A DNA stretch of 64,000 nt from UBA961 sp014191195 (GTDB lineage: Bacteria > Bacteroidota > Ignavibacteria > Kapaibacteriales > UBA961), in the NCBI GenBank assembly GCA_964204605.1, contig OZ123195.1, positions 1,426,001 through 1,490,000 on the forward strand, read 5' to 3'. The notes beneath the pieces were generated by a model. It did not search any database and was not told where the DNA came from. It worked only from the letters and a program-made list of their open reading frames with translations. Below, one piece after another: positions 8,320-20,200 of this stretch. Every line of letters begins with the position of its first letter. Position 1 is the stretch's first letter. Made by a program: the position numbers and the translations under genes.

Positions 8320-11300
8320 ATGAATTATTCCAAACTCCTTACAACATTGTGCACTAAATCTTATATACTATTCCTATTTCTGATACTTAGTATGATGTCT
8401 TTTTGTCATGCTCAAGATATCGTAGTAAATGAATATAAGAATGTTACTTTGGTTCCTGATGGAGAAACAACTGAATTATTAGTAGTTACTGATAATGTAA
8501 GTTTGGTTGGCTTTACTTTGCGTGATAATAGTGCTGCTGGTGGATGGCAAGCTGGTATTAAATTTAAAGATGTACCACTTTGGAAAAATTTAAGGGCTGG
8601 TACTGTTATTTGGATAGCTCATCGTGGAACTGCTGCCACACTTGATGTTTCAGCAGCAGATGGATCAATACGAATTGGATCTGAATCAGCGGGTTATTTT
8701 GATAAAGTTCTCTTTACAAGCAGTAATTGGGCTCAGGATGCTTTAAATATTGCTCAGACAAGTGATATTATCCAATTATTAGATGCCGCTGGGAATAATC
8801 ATCATGCTTTGGGGCATGGTACTCCGACATATGAAACAACCGTATTTAATCAGATAATTGGACCAAAAGTGTTTGTGTATGGAGCTATGGGTATTAGCAA
8901 TTCTGTTTTTCCTGGTGCTACTTTAGCAGATTACAATGCTTCTGGTGCTGCTAATAAGGCAATTATAACTTTATTTGAAAGCCCTGGATATCCAAATTAT
9001 AATAATATTATTCCTTTTGGTGATGTAGCTAATAGTAATTTTTGGAGATTATTAAGACAACCTACATGGAATACACCAACTGTAACCGGTAATGTAAATA
9101 TTGGGTCTACTACATTAAATTGGAATACTGCAACAGACCCAAATCCTGCTGATAATTATCAAGGATATCTGATTGTAAGAGCCCCCGAAACAGTTGCAGA
9201 TACATTACCTTTGCCAAAGGATGGCGTTACATATGCAAAAGGTGACATGATAGGTGGGTGGAAAGTTGTCGATAATATTATTGGTTCCCAAAATCTTACA
9301 CATACAGATATTTCTCCTTTAAATTGTGGTGAACCTGTTAAATATCGTATTTATGCTTTTCGCTATAAATCCGATGATATAGACAGTGCTGCTACCTCAA
9401 CAAATTCTTGGTTTGCAAAAGGTAGATCATATAATGAAACTTCTTTTGGACGATATAGAGCAATAAGAGAATTACCAACAAAACCATTTATCACTGCTCT
9501 TAATTCTACAGCAATTTGTCAAGGGACATCGGTAATATTAAAAGGTCCGACATTATCTGGTTTTGGTTTTGAATGGACAAAAGACGGTTTTCCTATTCCA
9601 AATGCTCGTGCTCAACAATATACAGCAACTGAAGCTGGTGTTTATAGGTTGATTATAACATCTTCGAATGGCTGTACTTCCGAATCAGATCCTATTACAG
9701 TTACTGTACTTCCAAAGCCAATTGCATTGATTTCTCCTCAAAATGAAGCTAAAATCTGTAATGGTGATTCTGTACAGTTAAAATGCACCACAGCAGGCAG
9801 TGGTTTTACATGGCTTTTAGAAGGAATTCCAATTACTGGCAATACAAATTCTACTATTGTAAAGATTGCTGGAAATTATAGGGTTATTGTTACCGATGAC
9901 AAAGGGTGTAAAGATACGTCGGTAATTACTACGGTTAAATACAGAAATATCGCTTTACAATTTCCAGACCCTCTAATAGACTTTGGAAGTTTAGATGGAT
10001 GTAAATCATCAGAGACTAAAACTACCTTATTAAGAAATACAGGTTTAGATACCTCGATAATAGATAAAGTAATTGTCCCACCTGGATTTCAATATATAAG
10101 TCCTGCTTTGCCAATAGTATTAATACCAGGAAAATCTGTCACTTTAACATTCGGTTTTGCCCCTATAAAACCTGGCGCAGCTGCTGGAAAAGTTATCATT
10201 AATTCATCGCCTTGTTTATATACAACAACAATAGATCTGAAAGGATTTAAGCAGCAATCTAGTGTTAGTGTAAGTTATAATAATGCTGATTTTGGCAAAA
10301 GCTTATTATGTGAAACTAAGCCTCAAGACACAGTTATTACAATTATAAATAAAGGCACAAGTTCTTTATCTATAACAAGTTGCAATGTTAATTCGCCTTT
10401 TTCTATTATTAATCCGACAGTATTTCCTTTGATTATAGATGCAGGTAAAACAGCATCTATTACTGTTAGATATGCTGCTAATGCTGAAGGTATTTTTTCT
10501 AGATTATTATCTATACCATATACTGCTGGTTCTTGTAAAGACACATTAAAAATTGGTTTTAATGGCGAAGTTATTGTCCCAGCCTATGCACCTGATACAA
10601 ATACAATAACATTACCAGATTTATTAGGTTGCACAGCATCTGCAGATACAATGATAACCCTAAGGAATACGGGGAAAAGTCCAATCACAATTACTGCACA
10701 AAATATTGTGTCTGGAATTACTATTCTCAATACTTTGCCATTAACAATACCAATTGGACAAAGTGCAGATATTAATATTAGAGTAAGCCCTGGTGCAGAT
10801 GGAGCTTATAATGGTTCAATACTATTCAGATCTGTAGAATGTCAGATTGATAAATCAATTACCATCAATGTGATTAAAAAATCAGCTGCTTATACTTTAT
10901 CAACAAATAAGATTGTCTTTAAAGATTTGATTAGATGTTCTAAAACTGATCCAATATTAGATAGTATAGAAATCACAGCATCTGCATTAGGTATCAAAGG
11001 TGATGCAATAATTGGATCTATATCCAGAAATGGAGCACCAAATACTATCTATAGCATCTCATTAAATAAAGATGATACATTAACCAATGGAACAAAAACA
11101 TTCAAGGTATATTTTACACCAGGAAATGATGGAACATTTGCATCCACATTTTCCATTACATTTCAGCCCTGTTCTATCATCCAAGAATTTGCAGTATCTG
11201 GCTCATTAACTACAATAGATTATAGTATAAATACAGATACATTAGAATTTCCATTAACAGATAGTGGAATGGTTGAAGTTAAAACCTTCACCTTTACAAA

Positions 11301-12231
11301 TAAAAGCTCACTACCAATTACAATTGCTTCTTTACAAAATGTTCAAAGTCCATTCAACTTTTTTTCATCCACACTGTTCAATCAAGTAATTCCAAAAGAT
11401 TCTAGTGTCATTATTGAATTTTCTTATTCACCCTTAGGAAAACAGGTAGACTCTACAATTGCAATATTAACTCTTGGAGGACCTTGCCCAAAAACAATAC
11501 CAATCGTATTGAAAGGGACAGGAAATAAAGTAAAACCAAACTTAATAAATGGAACAGCACAGTTAATTGGAGATGATAAATCAGCAGCTCCCGGAAATCA
11601 AGTGATATTTCCATTTAGAATACAATCAGACGATATAAAAAATATCAAAGTGAAGCAATTATCTTTCACCATTACATATAATCCAACGCTATTATTGCCA
11701 AAATCTATAGTGTCAAAACAGAATAATATTACGATCGATTGGAAAGAAATGGTGCCAGGTTTTATCACTATTACTGCAAAGGGTATTGACACATCAATAG
11801 AAATTCAAAGCGGAGAATTATGTGAATTAGAATGCACTGCATTATTGGGTGATTCTATGCAAACTCGATTAAGAATAGCCGAATTATCAGTAGAAAAAGG
11901 GACATTAGGCACATTTTCACTTACAATGAATACACCTGTATTTACATTAATAGATGTTTGTGATTTACCTGGACGTCTTATGAGAATTCAAGGGAATTTA
12001 TCATTACAATTAGTTTCGCATGGATTAGCATATGAAATAGTAAGTCAAGATAAATCGACATTAGAAATTTATTCTACAGGCGGAGCATGTTTATATACAC
12101 TGCATCAAGGACATCTTCCAGCAGGAATGTATACTGCTTATTTACCTACAGAATTACCTACTGGACTATACTATGCTTATTTACGTAGCGGTAGATTCTC
12201 TAAAATATTGCCATTTGGATTTATTCGATAG
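8320..12231 (+). CDS. Large secreted protein with Ig-like and HYDIN/choice-of-anchor-D repeats
   Basis: A 1303-residue exported protein. Order of parts: signal peptide (cleavage near CHAQD); an N-terminal beta domain to about residue 380; two Ig/PKD-like domains (about 385-540), each with paired Cys such as AICQGTSV...NGCTSES and KICNGDSV...KGCKDTS; five HYDIN-like domains (about 545-1070) recognisable by ...DFGSLDGCKSSET...LLRNTG, ADFGKSLLCE...IINKG, LPDLLGCTAS...LRNTGK and similar; a cohesin-like segment (about 1080-1200); and a C-terminal LEIYSTGGACLYT...GLYYAYLRSG tail resembling a T9SS sorting domain. It is probably a surface or secreted scaffold or adhesin; no catalytic motif is visible. 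The glycosyltransferase gene follows after 32 nt. Confidence 0.75.
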   Translation: MNYSKLLTTLCTKSYILFLFLILSMMSFCHAQDIVVNEYKNVTLVPDGETTELLVVTDNVSLVGFTLRDNSAAGGWQAGIKFKDVPLWKNLRAGTVIWIAHRGTAATLDVSAADGSIRIGSESAGYFDKVLFTSSNWAQDALNIAQTSDIIQLLDAAGNNHHALGHGTPTYETTVFNQIIGPKVFVYGAMGISNSVFPGATLADYNASGAANKAIITLFESPGYPNYNNIIPFGDVANSNFWRLLRQPTWNTPTVTGNVNIGSTTLNWNTATDPNPADNYQGYLIVRAPETVADTLPLPKDGVTYAKGDMIGGWKVVDNIIGSQNLTHTDISPLNCGEPVKYRIYAFRYKSDDIDSAATSTNSWFAKGRSYNETSFGRYRAIRELPTKPFITALNSTAICQGTSVILKGPTLSGFGFEWTKDGFPIPNARAQQYTATEAGVYRLIITSSNGCTSESDPITVTVLPKPIALISPQNEAKICNGDSVQLKCTTAGSGFTWLLEGIPITGNTNSTIVKIAGNYRVIVTDDKGCKDTSVITTVKYRNIALQFPDPLIDFGSLDGCKSSETKTTLLRNTGLDTSIIDKVIVPPGFQYISPALPIVLIPGKSVTLTFGFAPIKPGAAAGKVIINSSPCLYTTTIDLKGFKQQSSVSVSYNNADFGKSLLCETKPQDTVITIINKGTSSLSITSCNVNSPFSIINPTVFPLIIDAGKTASITVRYAANAEGIFSRLLSIPYTAGSCKDTLKIGFNGEVIVPAYAPDTNTITLPDLLGCTASADTMITLRNTGKSPITITAQNIVSGITILNTLPLTIPIGQSADINIRVSPGADGAYNGSILFRSVECQIDKSITINVIKKSAAYTLSTNKIVFKDLIRCSKTDPILDSIEITASALGIKGDAIIGSISRNGAPNTIYSISLNKDDTLTNGTKTFKVYFTPGNDGTFASTFSITFQPCSIIQEFAVSGSLTTIDYSINTDTLEFPLTDSGMVEVKTFTFTNKSSLPITIASLQNVQSPFNFFSSTLFNQVIPKDSSVIIEFSYSPLGKQVDSTIAILTLGGPCPKTIPIVLKGTGNKVKPNLINGTAQLIGDDKSAAPGNQVIFPFRIQSDDIKNIKVKQLSFTITYNPTLLLPKSIVSKQNNITIDWKEMVPGFITITAKGIDTSIEIQSGELCELECTALLGDSMQTRLRIAELSVEKGTLGTFSLTMNTPVFTLIDVCDLPGRLMRIQGNLSLQLVSHGLAYEIVSQDKSTLEIYSTGGACLYTLHQGHLPAGMYTAYLPTELPTGLYYAYLRSGRFSKILPFGFIR

Positions 12232-12263
12232 AATTATAACTATGTAACAGCTTGACAATATTA

Positions 12264-13529
12264 ATGCAAAAAACAGTACTCATCATATCGTATTTTTTTC
12301 CACCTATGGGATTAAGTGGAGTAGTAAAAGCCGCAAAGACAGCCAAATATCTGGCTTCTTCATGCGGTTGGCGCGTAATTGTATTAACTGCAACACCCAA
12401 GCATTACTATGCTTATGATGAATCTTTACTGCAAGAATTAATAGATGCTGGGGTTCATATATATAGCACTCCAAGTAAAAATCAGGCAGTACCAGGCCAA
12501 ACTAAACCATTACCAGGATTCTTTGAAACAAAGATAATCGAACCCATACAATCACGTATGTATTTTCCTGATTCAGCAATAAAATGGCGGAAAATAGCTT
12601 TGGCAGCAGCCGAGACAATAGTTCAACAATATCAACCAACTGTTATCTTATCTTTTGGGCCACCAATAAGCAATTTTGTGATCACAGATATGATTGCAGA
12701 ACGATATAATATTCCTTTCGTTTTAGAGTATGAGGATTCATGGACTAGAGGCAAAACAATAGATAATCAAGTGCTCTTAAAATCATCTAAACATCAAAAG
12801 TTAGAAGAGCATTTATTGAAAAGAACAGCCCGAATTGTTGTCCCTACCAGAACATCTAAAGAACAATTGATTAAAGATTATCGATTTCTTGAACATGATG
12901 ATATTATGATTATGCCACCAGGTTATGATTCATCGGATTTTGATTCGCTGAAGAACTCTTTAATAAAAACAAAAAAGTGTAGAATCGTGCATGCAGGGAT
13001 GGCAGATAATCAGCATGGATTTCATGAATTTTTATCAGCTTTTGCTTCTTTTATAAAAAAATACCCCGAAGAAGCATCTTCTATCCAATTATGTTTACCT
13101 GGTTTGATATCGCAGGCAACACAAAAGATATTAGATAAATATGGTTTAATGGACTTTGTAGATGCTCCTGGTTATATTCAACATAAGGATCTTTTTCAAT
13201 ACTTGGCAGATTGTACAGTTCTTTTGGCAATAACTGATAGTATGTATAAAATACCGAGTAAAGTATATGAATATATTGGAATTGGAAGACCATTATGTTT
13301 AATAGCTCCTGCTGGCTCGATAACAGAAAAATTTGGTCTTGAAAATACATCTGCATTTATATGTACTTCCAATAAACAAGAAGCACTTATTACATTGCTT
13401 AATGAAATGTACTTAGCATGGAAACACGATAATCTTCCAACAGTTTCTGCATCTTTTACAGAACAATTTAATTATAAGAACCTTGCTGGTGACTTATCTG
13501 TTGCATTAACAAAAGCGATACGATTTTAG
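12264..13529 (+). CDS. Glycosyltransferase, GT4-like (GT-B fold)
   Basis: A 421-residue cytosolic glycosyltransferase. The N-terminal half opens with VLIISYFFPPMGLSGVVKAAK, the glycine-containing loop of GT-B acceptor domains in family 4. The middle has LEYEDSWTRGK and RIVVPTRTSKEQL. The C-terminal donor domain has VYEYIGIGRPLCLIAP, in which E and G contact the nucleotide sugar. A TTG at 12252 is open, but ATG at 12264 starts directly at the first beta strand and is preferred. The substrate is unknown; surface polysaccharide or protein glycosylation is likely. It may be cotranscribed with the upstream secreted protein, and the AlbA_2 gene follows after 21 nt. Confidence 0.85.
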   Translation: MQKTVLIISYFFPPMGLSGVVKAAKTAKYLASSCGWRVIVLTATPKHYYAYDESLLQELIDAGVHIYSTPSKNQAVPGQTKPLPGFFETKIIEPIQSRMYFPDSAIKWRKIALAAAETIVQQYQPTVILSFGPPISNFVITDMIAERYNIPFVLEYEDSWTRGKTIDNQVLLKSSKHQKLEEHLLKRTARIVVPTRTSKEQLIKDYRFLEHDDIMIMPPGYDSSDFDSLKNSLIKTKKCRIVHAGMADNQHGFHEFLSAFASFIKKYPEEASSIQLCLPGLISQATQKILDKYGLMDFVDAPGYIQHKDLFQYLADCTVLLAITDSMYKIPSKVYEYIGIGRPLCLIAPAGSITEKFGLENTSAFICTSNKQEALITLLNEMYLAWKHDNLPTVSASFTEQFNYKNLAGDLSVALTKAIRF

Positions 13530-13550
13530 ATAATTACTTCTAACAATACA

Positions 13551-14204
13551 ATGAGACGTTCTCAGCTAAAGGAAATGATTCTAAGTGGTGAGTCCACAAC
13601 TGTAGAATTTAAAAGAAAGTTTACTTCTCCTGAGAAAATAGCCAAAGAGTTAACATCTTTTGCCAATACAAAGGGTGGCTACTTATTAATTGGGGTTGAT
13701 GATGATAAAAAAATCGTCGGAATACAAAGTGAAAAAGAAGATATGTCAAGGCTTGAGCAAGCATGCCTATTTTATTGCGAACCAATCTTAGAGCCAATAA
13801 TCTATATTGTACCTGTTGATTATAAAGATATATTAGCCATATATATTCCAGAAAGCGAACAAAAGCCTCATTATGTTATAGATCCATCTGCACCAAATGA
13901 AAAAAAAGTATATATACGCCAAGGTGAAGAATCAGTTTCTGCAAGTAAAGAAATGATACGAATTCTGAGAAGTCAAAGCCATGATTCTCAGCCACTTACA
14001 TTAAGTATAGGCGATAAAGAAAGACGTCTTTTCGAATACTTAGACAAACAAAAAAGAGCCACCATTAAAGATTTTTCAAGCCTCGTTAATATTTCTGATA
14101 GACGCGCAGCACGATTATTAGTAAGACTTGTAAGAGCAGGTGTACTTAATATTCATACCGATCAATCTAATGACTATTATACTTTAGTTGAAAGACCTCA
14201 TTAA
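13551..14204 (+). CDS. AlbA_2/Schlafen-like domain and winged-helix protein
   Basis: A 217-residue protein. The first 130 residues match the AlbA_2 (divergent AAA-4, Schlafen-like) domain: ESTTVEFKRKF, the segment KELTSFANTKGGYLLIGVDDDKKIVGI, and YIRQGEESVSASKEMI. The last 70 residues form a winged helix (RATIKDFSSLVNISDRRAARLLVRLV). Such proteins are usually treated as putative transcriptional regulators, although Schlafen relatives can be nucleases or defence proteins. No nuclease motif is evident. It is flanked closely by the glycosyltransferase (21 nt) and the alpha-2-macroglobulin gene (25 nt), suggesting one transcript. What it regulates is unknown. Confidence 0.75.
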   Translation: MRRSQLKEMILSGESTTVEFKRKFTSPEKIAKELTSFANTKGGYLLIGVDDDKKIVGIQSEKEDMSRLEQACLFYCEPILEPIIYIVPVDYKDILAIYIPESEQKPHYVIDPSAPNEKKVYIRQGEESVSASKEMIRILRSQSHDSQPLTLSIGDKERRLFEYLDKQKRATIKDFSSLVNISDRRAARLLVRLVRAGVLNIHTDQSNDYYTLVERPH

Positions 14205-14229
14205 TCCACTAAGTTCATATACATATATC

Positions 14230-17200
14230 ATGATTCAAAAAGCTTTCTTAATACTTAAGATATTCTTAGTTGCCTGTATTTGTAGTCTATTTTCTCCTTT
14301 TTTTAATCATTCTACGCTTTATGCTCAAGATTTTGATTCTGAATGGCAAGATATTTTTTTGCAATTAGACAGTGGAAAAGTCCAAAGTGCACAGCAATTA
14401 ATACAACAGGTTAAAGAGAAGGCTAGCAAGCAAAACAACTATCCACAGATAATCAAAGCAATAATTCATGAAGCCGCATTAAGTACTAATGGGAAAGATC
14501 CCAATGGTAAGGAAAGTCTATTTGTTATCTATAATGCAATATCTTCTTTGCAGAATGATGCTGATAAAGCCGTATTACACACAATATTAGCAGAACTTTT
14601 ATGGAAATATTATGAATCATCCGCGGAAGAAATTCAAAGTAGACCTCAATTTATTCCCAAGTTATATCAGGATTTTACTTTCGGTGAACTTGATAATTGG
14701 GATGCTTTGTATTTTAGAAAAGCAATAGAACATCATACTAATCAAGTGCTTAGTAAACATACTTCATTGCAAAGTATATCAATTAGAACATATACAGACA
14801 TATTAAAAGTACAGAAATCTGCAGAATATTTAAGGCCAACATTATATGATATTCTTGCTTTTAAATTAATTGCAATTTGGGAGCAAATCGAAAGAAATCA
14901 GGGAAGAAGTGATAAAGCAGAATTTACAGATCCTTTAGTATTATCTAAAAAGACACAATTTTTACAATTACCTATATCCAGCCTTAAAGGTAATAATCTA
15001 AGTGATAGCCCTGCTTTACGCATAGCAAGTTTGTATCAACATATCCTTAATCTTCATAGCGTAGATAACAATCAAACAGCCAGCACAGATGCTGATATTC
15101 ATCGCTTATTAAACTTATATTCTAGGCTTTTTCATCCAGATGCAGATAGCATTGTTATAGGTGCACTTTTAGAAATTGGGAATGCAACTATTAAAAATGA
15201 TGCTACACCACAAGCACTGGTAGAAGCTGCATTATTGTATAAGAATAGAGAGCAATTTCAAAAAGCTATGTATATCTGCAATGATGTCCAAAAAAGATTT
15301 CCTCAAACTGTAGCAGCAGAACGATGTAAAGATATACAAATGATGATGTTAGATAAAACATTAAGTATCGAAACAGAAGCTACTATTTTGCCAGCAAAAT
15401 CATTTATGTTCAATGTTCGATATGCTAATATAGAACGAATTTTCTGTAAAATTATCCGCATGGAAGACATCAATATTTCTAATAATAGAAGCCGGAGATA
15501 TAGAAATTATTATTTGAATAAAGAAAATCTGCAAAATATTCTTAAAGCCCCAACAGTGATTAACTGGAAACAAGAATTACCAAAATCATCAGATTTTACT
15601 GTACATACAATTAGAAAAAAGGGTCCAAGACTTAATTCTGGACAATATCTCATGTTGATAAGCCCAAGTCCAATATTTGATATTCAGGGTAATAATGCAA
15701 TTGCATATTCATTTTTACAGGTATCCAAAATATCTGCGATTTCTACAATTCAAAAGGATGGAGCAATATTAATTCATACGATTCATGCAGACAATGGAGC
15801 ACCAATTAAAGATGCAAAGATCGTTTTATTTAATAATTCTTATAATAAGAATAATGATGATTACGAAGACATTCCTTTTGATACTTTGATTTCAGATAAA
15901 GATGGATTGGCAATCATTAAACCAATGCAAAAACCCCAAAGCGCTCATCAACTTTCAATAAAAATCATATATGAAACAGATACAATTCATTTTCAAAATG
16001 AATTATACAGTTCTGCAGTAGAGACAAAAGAAAAAGAGCAAAATATTCATCTCATAACCGATAGATCTGTCTATCGTCCAGGGCAAGTTGTCTATTTTAA
16101 AGGGATAGTATATGAAAAAAATAATACTATTCCTCAATCCTCGGTTCTTGAAAACAGGAAGATAATTGTAACTGTTCAAGATATGCAGTCTACCATTATT
16201 GTAAAGAAGGAATATAAAACTGGCGATTTCGGATCATTTGATGGACAGTTTACTATACCAGAGCATATACTTCCAGGTATGGTTTCGATACATACTGAAT
16301 TGGGTTCTATTACAATTCTCGTGTCTGAGTACAAAACTCCAACTTTTGAAGTATTACTTCATCAAACAAGTGATACATCTAGAATTGGAAGCAATGTTAA
16401 TATACAGGGATCTGTTATAACATATTCTGGAATACCACTTAGTAATGCCACAGTAAAGTATAGAGTATTGAGGTCCACCCAATATCCATATTGGTGGTGG
16501 TATTGGATTCCAAAGCCGCTATCATTAGATAAAGACATAGCCCATGGTACTGTGCAAACACAAGGCGATGGAAATTTTACTATTCCTTTTATTGCATTAC
16601 CAGAACAAGGATTTGACCCCCAAAAGGCCCCAATGTATAATTATAGAATAGTAACAGAAGCAACAGAGCCTGGAGGAGAAACACAAACCCAAGAATTAAC
16701 GGTTAGCATTGGAATTCTAAAAGCACAATACTCAATACATCACCCACAATTAATAAAAAGCAATGAAACACCTTTAATTAGAGTTCATTCTACATCACTG
16801 AATGGTAAATCAATTGCATCTGTGAAAGGAAAGCTCATTATTGAGAAGCTGATAAGTCCTGATAAACCCTATCAAAAGTCAACCCTAAGCTCTGCTGAAC
16901 CAGGCGGAATATCTGAATTAGATTATAAGATGTTTTTTCCTCATGAATCTTTTCAACAAGAAGATATTATGCTTACATGGAAATCAGATACGATTGTATT
17001 GCAGACAATTCTTATGTCTGATTCTAATGGAATTGCTGCTCAGACATTAAAACAATTAAATCCAGGTGCATATAAAATCAAATATGTCACTTTAGAAGAA
17101 TCAATTCCATTTGAGATAATTTCTTCCTTTATAGTATATAATCCTTTGTCACAAGTAATACCTATTGCTATTAACGAACTTTTTTATGCAGATACAGCAC

Positions 17201-20200
17201 AATTACAACCACAAGATACTGCTACAATTATATTTGGAACAGCGTGGGAACAATCATCTGTTTTAATTCAGGTAGAACGCCGTGGAATTATTATAAAGCA
17301 ATATTGGGACATAATAGATAATGCTGTAAAGAGTTATAAGTTTCCAATAACTGAGAACGATAGAGGCGGAATATCTATTCATTTTTCTATGATGAGAAAT
17401 CATCAACTATATAGTAAAACTGTAGAAATTCAAGTACCATGGAAGAATAAAAATCTGACGATATCTACCGCTTCATTTAGAAATAAAAGTATGCCTGGAT
17501 CGAAACAGGAATGGACATTCTCTTTAGTAGATCATCAGCAAAAACCCATAAAACAATCAGAAATTACCGCTTTGATATATGATGCATCTTTAGACCAAAT
17601 TTCAAGGCCTCAATCTATTGATTTTCAGAATATTTGGGATGTATATTCATCGTTTAGTAAACCAAGTGTTTTGCATTCTGGCAATCAGTATTCATCATTA
17701 TTTACAACTGATGTATGGAATAAAAGAGATCAACAATTATCAATTATTCAAGAATATGATGATCTATCTTTGGATATATTAATTAATGGGCCATTCGGTA
17801 GAACTGAAATTATCTATATGAATGATATGGCACAGGCTAATGCGCCAAGAACGCAAATGTTATCAAGTAGAGGAATGAAAATTTCTCCTATGCAATCATC
17901 AAAACTAGATGAAATAATATCTAATCAACAAGAAGTAGCAATAAGAAAAAACAGATCAGAAACTGCCCTATTCATGCCCAAAATATACCCAAATGAAGAT
18001 GGTAAATTCATTATTTCTTGTTTAATGCCTGAAGCTTTAACTAGATGGAATGTAAGGCTATTAGCATGTACAAAAGATCTTAAATCTGGGATATATGAAA
18101 ATAATATTGTCACTACAAAACCGCTTACAATAACTGCAAATGCACCTAGATTTGTATATATCGGTGATACCCTTACATTACGGGCAACGATTCATGCAAC
18201 AGAAACGCAGAATGCATTATCAGGGCAATCCTTGCTGGATATTTTTATAGATAATGATAGCTTGACATCTATTCAGTATCAAACATCGTTCACAATTAAA
18301 AAAGACTCATCAATTGCAATTGCATGGACATTCCCTGTTCCACAGGCACATTCATTAAGAATAAGAACAATAGCTAAAACACTTGATTTTTCTGATGGTG
18401 AACAAATAATCATTCCTGTATTATCACCAAGAATTACTGTCACGGATGCTTATCCACTATGGCTAAATCCTAAAAGTGGAACATCTAATCAATCCATCAC
18501 ATTACCCACCATCAATAAAAGTAATAATATTGAATCTGAACAAATTAATATAAAGACTAGTACAATTCCCCAATGGTATGCTGCAGAGAGTTTGCCAGAC
18601 ATATTATCCAATAAGAATAATTCTATTCTTGAAGATATATATCAATGGTTTGCAGCAAAACTTGCTCAAGGGTATATCTTGAATAATGCAACAATCAAAA
18701 AAGAGATTGAAAATGGAACTTTAAAAGGGCGTTTAAGCCAAAACAGAGAATTAAGAAAAAAGAATAATATATCAGACAATGAACATCCATGGGAAAAAGA
18801 AATTCAGCAAGAAATATCTAGGGATAATAATCTAGAAATCTATACAAAACCCAAAGAAATTGCCTCGATTGAAGAATATGCATTCAAAGAAATACTAAGA
18901 AAACAAAGCCCAACTGGAGGTTATTCTTGGTTTGAATTGATGCCAGAAAATAGACATATCACTCATGAAGTGTTTATTGCAATTGGAAGAATTAAGCAAT
19001 TGGGTCTTTTGGGAACAATACAACCTGAAATGAAACAATTGCTTATCAAAGGAATTTCATATATGGATGCACAATATGAAAAGGATTTTGACAATTATAA
19101 ACGTTTTATGAATCCAAATGACACATTTCGATTATCTATTGTCGACATTGAATATGCATATGCTAGATCTTACTTTAAGGATATCGTATCAATGCCAAAA
19201 GGCGGGCCATGGGATACTTTGTCATTATTTGAATGGAAAGATAGATTACAATTTGGCATCAAAGCCGAAGCAATGATTGCACTTACATTATTCCGATTGG
19301 GAGAAAAAAACAAAGCAATCAGCATATTACAAGCATTAAAAGAGCGAGCAATCAGCAATCAAGACGGCATTCATTGGGCGGTTAAAGGAAATAGATGGTT
19401 TGAAGCATCCATTGAAACACATGTACTTGTACAAGAAGCATATAAAGAAATCTTAAAACAATCAGAAATAATCGATGGGGTTTCTACCTATTTATTAAGG
19501 CAAAAGCAAACAAGAAATTGGAAAACAACCATATCATCAGCACAAGCATGCTATAGTATTCTTCAACAAGAAGAGCAATGCTTAACGGATAATTCCAAAG
19601 ATATATATGTTTATGTAGATGATACTGAAATCAAAGGAGAGAATGTATCATTTCCGGGAGACATAGAATATAATGTCCTACAAAAGGATATCAAAAAAAC
19701 AGATCCAATCATACAGATTTCAAGTAAAGGAACATGTCCGATATGGGGAGGAATATACAGAACATATCAATCTTCTTTAGAAGATATTCAACAATATGAT
19801 ACAATGTCAATAAGAATCTCAACTAGATTTTTAAGACAAACCGACAATGGAGTCTATACTCAATTAAAAAGATTACAGGAACAGGATTCTATTCATATTG
19901 GTGACAGAATTACAGTAAGAATAACTATTGACAATGAACGCTTTTTGGATTATGTGCATATTAAAGATATGCGTTCAGCTGGATTTGAATTAATAGATCA
20001 ATTAGCAGGATATTCTTATAAAAATGGGATTTCATACTATCAAATCCCAAGAGATGCATCAATGAATTTCTTTCTGGAATATCTACAAAAAGGCAATACA
20101 AGTATAGAATATACATTAAGAGCAGCCCGTGAAGGAATTTTCAATAATGGCATAACAACAGTAGAATCATATTATGCACCTGAATATAAAGGGCATAGCT

